DNA of 64,000 nucleotides from Sphagnum magellanicum (GCA_021904315.1 CM038915.1:19282001-19346000); one strand, 5' to 3'; counted from the first letter of the stretch, positions 24,061-35,699 are shown. Program-made: numbers and translations. The notes: generated from the sequence alone by a model not told the origin.

Positions 24061-27000
24061 GTATGGTTCTAAGATGTTTTGTATATTTTTGAAATACAAC
24101 TTGAATATGTTCAAAATATACATATATATCTTTTAATGTATGATTGATAATATTTAATATGTTCTAAATACAAGTTACATAAGATTTAATACACCCGTTA
24201 TACATTCATACATCGTAGTATGCCTCCATTACTTCAAAAATATTTTTAATGGACCTCAAGACACCCCTAGTGGATTTAGGAACACCTTATGCTTTCATTG
24301 CAAAAAGAAATATCAAATGTTACCCTTCCTATGGTAATATGTTAGAAAAAGAAGATTGATGAGAAAAGTCAAAAAGGAGAAAGGAGAGATAGAATGAGAT
24401 AGATTAAAAAGTAAAAAAAATAAATCTAACTAGAGAGAGCAAAGAAGGCCACATCCCCCTCCTTAAATCCCTCAAGTCCTCCCTTATTCCCTTCCCTCCA
24501 AATTTGCCCCTTAAACTAGCTCCTAGTAATGGGGCAACTAATTAGCCAACTACATTTTCTAAATGACTAGGTTAGCCTTAAACCTACTCTTGCTAGGGAC
24601 TAGCAAGACTAGTAAGTGTCATTTGCACCATTAATGGAGACAATGGTTAAATCCATTATCGTTAATTTTCAAAGTTATCAAGCTACCCCTCTAGCTAAAA
24701 GTAAAAAATTAACTACCCTTCACAAAAGGATTGATAATAATGGAAAGTGGTGCTCTTTAGATGTGATTGAGTTGAATCAAGGGGAGACATCTTGTGGAAT
24801 CCATGTCCTGATGTTTTAGGAAAATTTGGTTGGCAATGAATTGGAAAGGGGGTGAACATGTGTAATCGTATAGTCCTTTTAGTGTTTCAACAACACTAAA
24901 AATCACGCAAGGTTATTGAAGGTCACAACTTGTCAGGTGAGTGTTTTAAAAACATCATTTCGAAAGTCTCTTGGACTCTAAAGGGGGGAGGAGAAGAAGT
25001 TGTTTGAAAATGAGATTGCAATGAAACTCAACATCGACTACCTTGAAGGTGGCACCAAAAGCTTCTATGCAAGATTTTGTAATTGAAGGTGAATGTGAAC
25101 AAGTGTTGAATCATGAAATCAAGTTGTTAGAATAGAAGCATAGTCAATTTCAGACATTATCATTGTGTTTCTTTGGGGTTTGATTTTGAGGTGTGGCATT
25201 TGAGTAAAAAAAAAAAGGTAAATGTGATTTAAACCCTAAACTTTGTTTGCTCTATTCATTAAATGGGGTGCATCCTAAGTTCTTTTTCTTTCCCTCTCTC
25301 TCTTGCAATTAGCCAATTCGATTGACCAAGAAAAAAAAAAAAAAACTTTAGAAGCTCTCCAAAATATAAGTTTCTATGTGAAGATGTCTGAAACCTTCCC
25401 TTTGGCCTAAGTATATATAGGTGAGAGCTTTGGGCAAATCATGTGAGATAAAATTGAAGATTGTTAACATGTGGTAAAAGTGTTCACATGTTAGGAGTGG
25501 TAGGAAGATATATTTCAAATGAAAAATGTTGTCCCTATTTTAACCCCCATGCTACTTAATATAATTAAATGATTCAAAGGCCTACTAAATTGTCCAAAGA
25601 TGAATTACAAATTACCTTTAGACTTCAACCAAATGTTGACCATGATATCATTATCTTTTGATATAGTTAAGTGTTCACTTGTACGCATGTTTATCCTAAT
25701 CAAGGATGAATCAAACACTTTGATTCTTACATTATGATATTGGATTAGGCATTTGAAAATTATTTAAATCATCTCAAAGGGTGAACATTTTCCTCGTTTT
25801 TAATTAATTAAAAAACCCATATTTTACCCCAAAAATGGATATATGATAGGAGGGTACTTGAATGCTATCCATCTACTAAAAAAATTGTATACTCAGACAT
25901 TAACCTGATGAAAATTTTGACCATTAATGTACACTAATCAATGGGTAAATAAAATTAATATACCCTTATCCAAGGATATAGCAAAAACAATATACCCACA
26001 AAACACTGGTACAAACCACACACCAAAAGAAAATGAGCTAGGAACCTACTCTATTACAAATAGCACAAAAATATTGTATAAATTTCAAATATAAGCTGAA
26101 AATTTGGAGACCAATTAAGGCTTCATTATATACTCAAATTAAGTTATCCTCACCTTGCCCAGTCCAAAACACAATCAACCCACATTATTGAAGTTCAAAT
26201 AAAAAAGGTGGATTCCTTGTAAAAGCATCTGAGAAGCTGAATTGAGCCTATGAAAAGGATGACACTATCTGAGTATTTCTCAGTGGTTGAGGAAGAGGTT
26301 TTCTGACTGTGGATTAGTTAAATCAACGAGAATTAATGACTCTTGGTCATTGCAAGTGCAACACACTTTATTTGTGACACATTATCAAAATCAGAAAGTT
26401 TAGAGAAGCAAAATTGTTTCAAGGTTTCAAAAACCAATGCTGTGTAAAAGAATGTACCTTTCCAAGTGTTTGCCAGTTACCAAGGGAGTTGGACAATCCA
26501 AGCTGACCATATGCTCCAAGCAAAACAAGAAAGTGACCTCCAAGTCAGGCTGCAGAGATCCTGCAAACAAAGGACTTTCCCAAGGATTTCTATTGAACCC
26601 TTCTTCTACCCTGGGCTATTCTTGATGAGCTCAGATCTCACCAAAATCTAGTCATGATGACAACTTCATAGCCAATGAAACAATTCACAACTTTCCCCAT
26701 TGTGTATTTTCAAAAGCATACAAATCACCAGACAATTGGCAGGAACTTGTAATGGAAATCCTTGATCTTGCAATCCTTTGCCTCCAAAAATAGAATCTAG
26801 TTCAACCTTGACTTGTTCTGAGCATCAAATTTGGTTTAATTTCTGTTCGGTTTATCGGACCCTTTTATGTTCTCTATGGTTGCACCTGGAGTAAAAGCAT
26901 AATCAGGTTTGTTACTTCCTTCCAGAGCTTAAGGATCAGCAGACTCCTTCCACTTCTGCACTGCAAAAATCACTTGTGCAGTGCAGAGGTAGAAAACATG

Positions 27001-27293
27001 TGAGTATAAGTGGTGCTCAGAATTGGCTCTGCAGTAAAGGATTTTCATTTAGGGATGAGCCTCAAAGAATCAAGCTGGTTATTGCACTGTTCAGGATTAT
27101 CAGCAGTCCAGCTATGCAGGTGCTGGTCTGTAAATTCTGGCCAAACGACATAAAGAAGACATCATTGCTATACAAAACTTGATTGGATACATCAGATCAA
27201 CACAAGTTTTGAAGCAATATACCACTTGGAATTTGAAAATATAGAACAAGAGTGATATATGTCTTGGTGATGGAGTGAATTCTAGTTCAGCTG
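24061..27293. other. Intergenic DNA downstream of HEI10
   Basis: No further gene recognised. Small open runs occur (24616-24819, 26437-26651, 26976-27182) without domain or splice support. Base composition becomes less AT-rich from about 26.2 kb toward the gene end at 27294, so the HEI10 3' untranslated region probably lies here; I could not fix a polyadenylation site. Confidence 0.5.
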
Positions 27294-29373
27294 TCAAATT
27301 ACTCCTCTTGGACGAGCTTGAGAGCGTTTCTTGGGTGGAGAAAGCAGTAAATTGCGGAATGAGTTTGAAGGATGGCCTCCTGCAACTGGTGTGTACAAAG
27401 GTGATGGCTTGAAAGGATTTGGAGGAGATGATGACCTGGGGTGAATTCCTGCAGCTGGTCGTCGACTGAGCCGTGGACCCAACAAATCAAATGGATCTGA
27501 CCAGCCTCTGGCCATGCAGGTGGCCAGAAGTCAACAAATGTAATAGGACTAATGTGGGGTCCACCTGGCATCTCCCCCTATTGAGGGAAGATCAATAGAT
27601 TCTGAGCAAGGAGATTGTAGAACCAGAAATTAGAATAAGGATGTGCAGCTAGTAGGCCAGCGCAGAATTCTGACCTGAGGTTGGTTGGGTCTTGTGAGTC
27701 TCCTCAAAAGCACTTTGCATGGGCACATTGAAGGAGTATAGATTTGACTGCTTTATCATTGCCTGCTCCTTACCACCAGATTGCTTTAACTGCTCATATT
27801 CATTCCGCAAAGCATCATACATCTCTTCCAGCTTCCTCTTTTGCCTGCAGAACAGAAGTAATGCAAATTAATGAGTTGCTGCACAGTATTTGCTGGATTT
27901 TATATTGAGTTGAATGGTACAGTCATCATCATGGTTTTGTGTGTTGATTATGAAAGAGAAACCCTAAACTCCCCAACATTCTCTTTGGGAAGACCTTAAT
28001 CACCATATGAATCAGCTTCTTGCAAATATCAAATTAGTAATAGTAGACATTGATGTGAGAAGGATAATCAGTGTGCCTTGATTTTTCTGTGTACTTCTCC
28101 TGCAGCTCATTTTTGTCATTGATGAAATTTTGCCTCTCTTCTTCCAGTGCTTGGATCTTCTGCATGCTGGCTCTTTGCACTTGTTGGAGTTTTCCAGTGT
28201 AGGCAGCCTCCACTTGTTTCATCTTCTCCAAGTACTTTGCTTGCATTTGTTCACATTTCTCTTGAAGTTGCACAGCCTTTCTAACTGTGACCTGGAATTC
28301 CACATCCTTTTGGCCTATCCAGAAGACAACACCCTTAAATGCACTCTTCATAACTGAAGAGTGGTTAAGCAAATCAAACTTTGCATATCCTGGTAATACA
28401 TTGCTTTGAGAATGCCAGGCAGAGAAAGAAGGCATGAATCTCATACACATGTTGACCTGAATGATTGTAAGGAAAAGCATGAGATTATAGGAGGCTCTTT
28501 TCAGGATACTAGCCTGTGGAGGCACACCAACCATCACCATCTGCAACATTTGTGATCAGGTGTCAGAATTCATGCAACAACCAAGCTAGCAACTGGGGAG
28601 TAATTCCAAAGATTTAATGAGCTATTTTTTCTGCCACCTTTTCAACCATATTGAATGAGATGGTTACTGCCTACTTTTTTCTGCAAACTCCCATGTAGTT
28701 TGCAAGCTGTCAGGAAAGATCCAAAGTCCAATTGCTGAACAGCAACAGCTCATGAGGTTCCAATCCCAAAAGAGACCGAGCTTGAATACAAAATGAATAA
28801 TGTTCTCTGACCATGGAGCAACTACTTGGTGATTCTAGGAAGAGTGATTCAACAGAGTGCAGACTGGGAAGACCTTACGTTGATCCATTCATCAGTAGGA
28901 GCCAAGTCCACGGACTTCATTTTACTGTTTCCACATCATCCAACACAGAGCCAATGACGTGACAAGAAAGCTTTCAAACTGCTCTTGTTTATCACAGCAT
29001 GTAGAGCCTCAAACTTGGATACGGTATAGAATAAATTATCTTCTCCCTCATTGGAAACCTAATCTGCTGCAGCCTGCAAAAGTCTGCCGTACAAGCGAGC
29101 TCGTGACAACGGTACCTCTTGTTGAGGATCTCCTCGCACACTGGACATGTAGAATCATCAGAGCTAAGAACTTTACTTGCATCTTCCGTGCCTGTTTTAC
29201 AAGAAGTTAAGGAGAAACATATATGGAAGGGAAGAACGGAAACAACCAGCAATGACACAATATATGCTCTGATTTTTCATAGAGCTCAACCCTTAGAAGA
29301 TACAGAAAATGTGGCCACAGGTTGTTGCAACTGCGCGACCGTCCAATTTCTGCCAACAGGAATTGCACTTCAT
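27294..29373 (-). CDS. HEI10: HEI10-like RING E3 ligase for meiotic crossovers, 8 exons
   Basis: Minus-strand gene. Exons: 29373-29304, 29191-29116, 28924-28879, 28540-28510, 28353-28077, 27844-27675, 27601-27565, 27507-27294. Phases join exactly into 306 residues; Arabidopsis HEI10 is about this length. The ATG at 29373 opens MKCNSCWQKLDGRAV. The RING has Cys3, Cys6, Cys19, His21, Cys24, Asp27, Cys39 and Cys42, followed by TEDASKVLSSDDSTCPVCEE as in plant HEI10. Residues 50-85 hold DEWIN, GVPPQ and KSAF. A coiled coil spans about 90-190 (CEQMQAKYLEKMKQVEAAY; SRQKRKLEEMYDALRNEY). The conserved C-terminus is SFRNLLLSPPKKRSQ. HEI10 proteins are ZMM factors whose foci mark class I crossovers; dosage affects crossover number. 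Intron 5 has a GC donor and intron 7 is only 57 bases with in-frame stops. Family identity is very likely; exons 7-8 are least certain. Confidence 0.93.
28071..28076 (-). promoter_or_regulatory. GC splice donor of HEI10 intron 5
   Basis: The exon ends TCAAG and the intron starts GCACAC; the acceptor is CTGCAG before 27844. Joining here restores SRQKRKLEEMYD in the phase and sequence expected of HEI10. No GT near this point gives that join. This is a GC-AG intron with a weaker-than-usual downstream consensus. Confidence 0.7.
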
Positions 29374-30300
29374 GATCGGACTCTGTTCTTCATGGATTCA
29401 AGAAGCGAACATTAATGACGTTACTCGCATTGAAGCAGGAAGACGGCACAACTTGCCTGAAGAAGATGTCATGCAACACACAAATCGAATCCCTCCGCTC
29501 TTCCCACAATAGGCATGGGAAAGGATGAAACGTTTCCTTAAACATATGCAAAAAAACACCGCAGAACGCTTATTTGAACTTTGTATTAGATTAGAAACTG
29601 CAAGGCTAGTCAAGAAACAGCCGGGAAGCACTTACAATGAACTTCAACCGATATTTCCATCTCCGTTGCGAAGACACATGCACCAAGCTCCAAGTGTGTC
29701 CACCAATTGTCTTCCAAAGCGCTTCTTCTGCTGACGAGCCTGGCGGTCGGTATCTTGGACTACGCAGTTTCCCCAAAACTTTGTCGTCGGGTTCTCGTTC
29801 TACGTGAATTTCGCACTTGAATGGGATCCAGTCATCAAAACATAAACGAGACAAAGGACATGGAAGTAATCAGAAAATTCCAACAACTCGTTGCTAGCTT
29901 AGAGATGGATGGGGTTACAGCAGACAGACCATAATACTCTGCCTGTTGTACTGCGTGCAATCACGCGTTTCCAAGTCAAGAAACAAGAAACTATGACAGG
30001 GACATTAAAAAAAAACCCACACAAATCCAAAAAGGAGATAAGTTTCACTTCACTTACGCTGCATTTGAAAGCATATCCGAGAGCTGCAGCGCACACAATC
30101 TCCACAAGGGAGCAGACCAAGCCTGCACACACACACCAACGCGTAGTCTCCTTCTCCAAGGCGCACGGACTATCTCAAGACCAGCGGTTACCGGGTTTAC
30201 TTCAACAAGTATTTCCACTGTCCGACGATTCCAGCGTAGTACTCGTCGGTCACTGCATTAGGGTAGTGTGGCCGGTGACTGAACACTTAATGTATCGGTA
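29374..30300 (-). promoter_or_regulatory. Probable HEI10 leader and promoter region
   Basis: This stretch upstream of the ATG is less AT-rich than its surroundings. An exon-like open run on the minus strand (29854 to about 29636) ends at a good donor, GTAAGTG at 29635. A possible acceptor, GAACAG, lies ten bases before the HEI10 ATG at about 29384-29389. It may be a 5' leader exon. The alternative is a short unrelated coding exon: its product (PFKCEIHVEREPDDKVLGKL) matches nothing I know. Core promoter elements could not be fixed. Confidence 0.35.
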
Positions 30301-30643
30301 AACTCACTCTCACTCAGTCCAGCCCTTTTCTTTATGGGGTCTGAAGATAAAGTGTAGAGGACTAGAAGGTGCACCCACAGTTCTTTAAATCTCTCAAACT
30401 GGGCAAAAAAAAAGAGAAACATATGCTCCTCTTCAGTTGGGGGTGGTCAAATTGAGGAAAAAAAAAACCTTCATACACAAGAGAGCCTATGGGCGTTTAC
30501 TTTGCAATTTAAAACCAAACAATCATATATTGGTTAATGGACCCTATCTACTTTCATCATTAGCATGGATGAAAAAGGTAATGGCCAAAGTTTTCAAAAT
30601 AATCATTCATTTTGAAAGATACATTCGAAATCTAGTTTAGTTT
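30301..30643. other. Short gap between HEI10 leader and copia
   Basis: No gene. A-rich tracts near 30400-30470. Confidence 0.5.
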
Positions 30644-30648
30644 AGGAA
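30644..30648. repeat. Target-site duplication AGGAA, left side of copia
   Basis: AGGAA precedes the element's TG at 30649 and recurs at 35700-35704 directly after the closing CA. It fixes the insertion to the base. Confidence 0.92.
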
Positions 30649-30861
30649 TGAAAAGATAGGGGGGGAGAGAGCTTGAGCTCTTGCAAACACCCATGCCCCT
30701 AGACGACAACAAGTCCTCCAAAAAAAAACAGTGGCGAAGATCCGTCGTGCGCGTGTCAGTCGATGTGAACGTAGAACGGTCACTAAACGCGCCGGTCGAT
30801 GTAGAACGGTCATTGAGGCACATCATGAGTGTCAGTTCCAGTTGAGCTTGACATCTCAACA
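30649..30861 (-). repeat. 3' LTR of copia (left side)
   Basis: 213 bases from TGAAAAGATAGG to GACATCTCAACA. It contains a 30-base extra segment at 30785-30814 made by a partial repeat of the GTAGAACGGTCA motif; the other LTR has this motif once. Confidence 0.95.
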
Positions 30862-33800
30862 CTCCCCCTCAAGCTCAACTCCAACTCCATCACTCCAAGC
30901 ATGCTGCGGAATCGGCGATGCTTCTCAACTCCCAAGACCTTGGTGAAGATGTCAGCAACCTAATCCTCTGTGCTGACATAAATAAGATCAATCTCACCTG
31001 CCAAGACCTTCTCCCTGATGAAGTGATAATGAACCTCAATGTGTTTCGTCCGTGCATGAAACACTGGGTTCCTAACCAGTTGAATATCGCTAAGGTTATC
31101 ACAATATATGACAACCTGTCTGTCCACATGTAGCCCCAAATCTCCAAGTAGCTTGTGGAGCCAAGCTACTGCAAATGCTGCCATTGCAGCACCCCTGTAC
31201 TCTGCCTCTGTGTTCGACAAGGCAACTGTCGGCTGCTTCTTGCTACTCCAAGTAACAGCAGCACTCCCAAAAGAGAACATAAAATCGCTAGTAGATCTCC
31301 TGTCTGAAATGCTACCAACCCAATCAGCATCTATGTATCCATGCACCTGCAACTCCGTGCTAGCTTCATAAAAGAGACCATAATCTGCTATGGCATTCAC
31401 ATAGCGTAGTGTGTGCCTCACACCATCCAAATGTGGCTTCCAAAGAACCTGCATGAACTAGCTCTCCAACCCAACTGTGTAGTTTAAATCCGGCCTGGTG
31501 ATCGTCATGTAGATAAGACTGCCCACTATCTTCTTATACATAGTGGCATCCTCTAAAACCTCACCTGCATCTGCACTCAACTTGCCATTCTGATTCAGTG
31601 GTACAGAAATGGGCTTACAACCAACCATACCATATTTGGACAACATGTCCAATGCATATTGTCGCTATAACAACCATATACCCTCAGGCGTCCTGATGAC
31701 CTCAATGCCTAGGAAGAATTTGAGCTCACCCAGATCCTTCATGTCAAACTTCTACTTAAAGAGACGTTTTACATGCTCAACTTCCTTCTCGTTGTCACCC
31801 CCAACAATCAAATCATCCACATAGATAGTGATGACCACAATGCCCTCATCACTTTCATGCACATAGAGTGAATGATCTGCATCTGACATACGAAAGCCAA
31901 TGGTGACAAGATACTTTACAATTTTGTCATGCCATGCTCTCGGTGCCTGTTTCAGTCCATACAAGGCTTTACGCAGCCTGCACACATAATTTGGGTGACT
32001 CATATCTTCATATCCAGGTGGTTGGTCCAAATACACCTCTTCTTGCAACTCGCCATGAAAGAAGGCATTCTTTACATCCATTTGATGTAACAGCCAACCT
32101 CTTGATGCAACCACTACAATCACAGCTCTCACTGTTGCCATCTTTGTAAAAGGAGCAAATGTCTCCTCATAATCAATGCCATGTGTCTGGGCATATCCTT
32201 TGGCTACTAATCTAGCCTTATACCTGCTTATGCTTCCATCCGAGTTGTGCTTCACTTTGTACACCCACTTACATCCAATAGCCTTTTTCCCTTCAAGCAA
32301 AAGCACCAACTCCCATGTCCTGTTTGCATCCAATGCAGCCATCTCCTCATCCATGGCTTTATCCCAAAGTGCATGCCCAATGGCATCCTTAAAACAAATG
32401 GGTTTAACATCCTGCACAACCTTTGCCATATATGCATAATGGCGAGCTACATAACCATCATATATCAATATCTGGACTAGTCGTCTTTCCCTGGTAGACC
32501 TGCGTGGACCTAGATCTGTCCGTGGTGTCTTATTTGCTACATTAGCCCTTTTCACACTAGGTGTCCTAATAGCTGGAATCCCAAACTCTTCATCAAGGCT
32601 CTGTTCAAAGCCACTAGACTCTCCATCTACATGTGAATATCCTGCAGAAATGTCACGCATACCAAGGGCCTCACCAACCTTTTCTTTTCCTTTATATGAT
32701 GCATCACCTGTATTTGTAGGACTGCTATTATGACGCAACCTACCACTCCATGGTCTATTAGTAGACCCACTAGAAGGGGACTCTCGTGGTCCACTCAATG
32801 TTGGTGATTGCTGACCTGCATTCTTTGCAACCACATGCTCATTTGCATCAGCCCCAATAGTGTTTTCCACATCAACATATCAGCTACTCATTTCATCAAA
32901 CACAACATCCCTGCTCACCCTCATTTTACGTGTGACAGGGTTATAACATCTGTACCCTTTCTGCTCAAGTAAGTACCCAATGAAAACACATTTTTCAGCC
33001 TTCAGATCTAGCTTAGTCCGTAGCTCATCTGGTACATGTACATATGCAATGCACCCAAACACTTTCAAGTGTGACAAATCTGGTTTTCTGCCATTGTACT
33101 TCTCCTTTGGAGTCATACCATGCACTGCTGTTGTGGGGGTCATGTTCATGATGTAAACTGCAGTCGCAACTGCTTCAGCCCAATAATGATGTGGCATGCT
33201 CTTGTCAGCCATTAATGCACGAGCAACCTTTGCAATGTGCATGTTCTTTCTTTTAGCAACTCCATTTTGCTACGGAGTATACCTACATGTAAATTGCCTC
33301 TGAATTCCATGCATTTTCAGATATGTAGTAAACTCATTGGAGAAATATTCTCCCCCTCCATCTGACCTTAGGCACTTAACTTGCAACCTTGTTTGCTTTT
33401 CAGCCAACATTCTGAAATTCTGAAAGTGAGTAAACACTTCACTTTTTTCCTTCATGAAGTACACCCACACTCTCCTTGTGTGGTCATTAATGAATGATAC
33501 ATAATAGCGACATCCTCCCATTGACGCCGTCTTGGTTGGCCCCCATACATCTGAATGCACTACATCAAGTGCTCTCTTACTTACATTCTTGTCATGCAGA
33601 AACACATTCTTTGTTTGTTTCCCAAATTGACATGCTTCACATATCTTATGCATTCCATCCACCTTAAACTTTGGCAAACTTGTGACAATTTTTGAACTCT
33701 GCATAGACTTCAATCGCTACTCATTTACATGACCAATACGCTTATGCCATATGTCCATATCAGCCACAACTCCTGCACCTTGTGCAAACATAGCAGCTTC

Positions 33801-35219
33801 CACCTCAGGCATGCTTACATCCAAGGTAAACATTCTGCCCACTCTTTTGCCCTTAGCAACTAAACGACATTTGTCCTTGAAGTCTTCAACATAACAGCCA
33901 TCAGGGTTGAACCGAACTTGCAAACCCTGCTCAATCATTTGCCCAACAAAAACCAAGTTCTTTATGATATTGGGCACATGAAGTACATCAGACAAGTACT
34001 TTATCTTGCCATCTTGCATAGCTAATGGCACATTCCCGATATGAGCAATGGGATGGGCTGTGTCATTTCCCATCTCTACATAACATGGTTTTTCCAGATT
34101 TTTAACATCCCTAAACCACTCACCATGATAGGTCATGTGGTTAGAGGCTCCGGAATCCACATACCATACATTATCAACATTTGTGGATACATTTGCAGCC
34201 ACTGTATTTAGCATGTGCTGCACAACAAATAGATGCTCATACTTATCTTCAGCTTGCTTGCTTGAGGATGCATAATTATTCTGCTGTAGTCTTCCATTCC
34301 TCATGTCACTTTCCTTCTTTCTACATTCTTTGGCCCAATGGCCTGGTTTGCCACAATAGTGACAGTCTCTAAAATCTGATCCAGATTGTTATCTGTTCCA
34401 ATTGCCACGTCCTCTTTGGCCCTCCTTGCCTTGAGACTGGCCTCTTCCACCACCTCTGTATGACTGTTGTTGCTGTGAGTCATTTGATTGTTGTTGTCCA
34501 AAATTCTGATTTCCAAAATGACCACCACCTTGGCCTTGGCCAAGACCTCTTCTTCTGCCTCTACTTGTATTTGAGTAGAAGGCCTGTTGCTCTACATTGT
34601 TCTTGTTTTGTGTAGAACAATCTTCATTTAAAGTTTTCTCTTCTACAATCAGCATTGAAACAAGATCTCGAAAGTTGGGAACATTCTCCCTAACAATTAT
34701 GGATGTCTTGAAAGGTTTGTATTCCTTTCCAAGTCCATTTAGACAAACGCTGACCAAATCATCATCATCCACAGATACATTAATAGATGCAAGGGATTCA
34801 ACAATACCCTTGATCTTCAATGAATACTCATTGATAGACATGTTCTTCTTCTCCACAATGTGCAGCTCTTGCTTTAGCTGCAGCTTCCTTGCCTTTGTAT
34901 TTGTTTGGAACATTTACACCAAGTTTTGCCATGTTTTTGCTGGAGTGTGAGCATCCTATATATGCCCAATCATAGTGTTTGTAACACTGACAGACAACCA
35001 ATACATGACCTTGCGTGCACCCTGGTTCCAATCCTTGAATGCCTTTATCTCTACTGTAGTGGCATTTTCTTCGGGCAACTCTGGAAGGTCTTCATTCTCA
35101 CCTTCCACATAGTCCCAAAATCCTTTTCCCATAAGGAAATTGGTCATCCTGAACTTCCAAGCATGGAAGTTGTTCTTGTCAAGCTTCTCACTAACAATTT
35201 GATTGATGTCGTCTGACAT
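30810..35219 (-). pseudogene. Copia gag-pol, single frame with ten stops
   Basis: The start at 35219 gives MSDDINQIVSEKL, a gag opening, and the same frame runs without any frameshift to TGA at 30810-30812, about 1470 codons. Domains in order: gag (35219-34390) with a CCHC knuckle C-x2-C-x4-H-x4-C at 34364-34323; protease DSGASNHMT near 34150; integrase with GAG-pre (near 33750) and core (about 33580-33240); RT with YVDDLIVGG near 31815; RNase H with DADWVGS and TEAEYRGAAMA (31340-31190), ending VADIFTK. Stops: 34956, 34914, 34389, 33717, 33270, 32880, 31752, 31665, 31458 and 30960 (low coordinate of each). Nine replace Gln by context and one replaces Trp. The integrase Glu of NGVAERKN is Lys here. 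Inactive. Confidence 0.95.
30862..30870 (-). other. Polypurine tract of copia
   Basis: On the minus strand GAGGGGGAG abuts the 3' LTR. It overlaps the end of the gag-pol frame, which runs on into the LTR. Confidence 0.85.
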
Positions 35220-35504
35220 TTTGTCCGAATAGCACACGAACACCTTTTGACTCAAAACAGAGGTCGAGATGATGTAGAAACACAGTTTCAGCCCCAAAAT
35301 TCCGTCCAAAAGACTATATTCAATCCCTATAGCTTCGTCTTGGTGAAGACAGCTCCTCGATCCGATGTCGTTTGCTGGTGCCTCCTGAAGAGCTCTGACA
35401 CGGGTGTAGTGGCAAACACAAAGGGGGAAGAGATGATGACCTCTTGTTATCGTACCGCCTCCTTTGCTTCTTGTGCTTGTTGCTCAGCCCTTAACCTGTA
35501 CCAA

Positions 35505-35516
35505 GCTTTGATACCA
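35505..35516 (-). other. Primer-binding site of copia, initiator-Met type
   Basis: On the minus strand TGGTATCAAAGC directly follows the 5' LTR. The usual plant copia site is TGGTATCAGAGC, complementary to the 3' end of initiator methionine tRNA, so there is one mismatch (G to A). Confidence 0.9.
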
Positions 35517-35699
35517 TGAAAAGATAGGGCGGGAGAGAGCTTGAGCTCTTGCAAACACCCACGCCCCTAGATGACAACAAGTCCTCCAAAAAAAAACAAT
35601 GGCGAAGATCCGTCGCGCGCGCGTTAGTCGATGTGAACGTAGAACGGTCACTGAGGCACATCATGGGTGTTAGCTCTAGTTGAGCTTGACATCTCAACA
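35517..35699 (-). repeat. 5' LTR of copia (right side)
   Basis: 183 bases from TGAAAAGATAGG to GACATCTCAACA, without the 30-base segment found in the other LTR. Confidence 0.95.

Larger units (their letters stand above)
30649..35699 (-). mobile_element. Ty1/copia LTR retrotransposon, complete structure, dead
   Basis: 5051 bases with TG...CA LTRs of 213 and 183 bases, AGGAA target duplications, an iMet-type primer site beside the right LTR and a purine tract beside the left LTR. The element is therefore transcribed on the minus strand. Gag, protease, integrase, RT and RNase H follow in the copia order in one frame. Ten nonsense codons disable it. Excluding a 30-base length difference, the LTRs differ at about 11 of 183 positions by my count, so the insertion is fairly old but younger than the gypsy element. 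It sits about 1.3 kb upstream of the HEI10 start. Confidence 0.96.

Noticed and set aside
28130..28357. Plus-strand Leu/His-rich ORF
   Set aside because: Antisense of the HEI10 coiled-coil exon.
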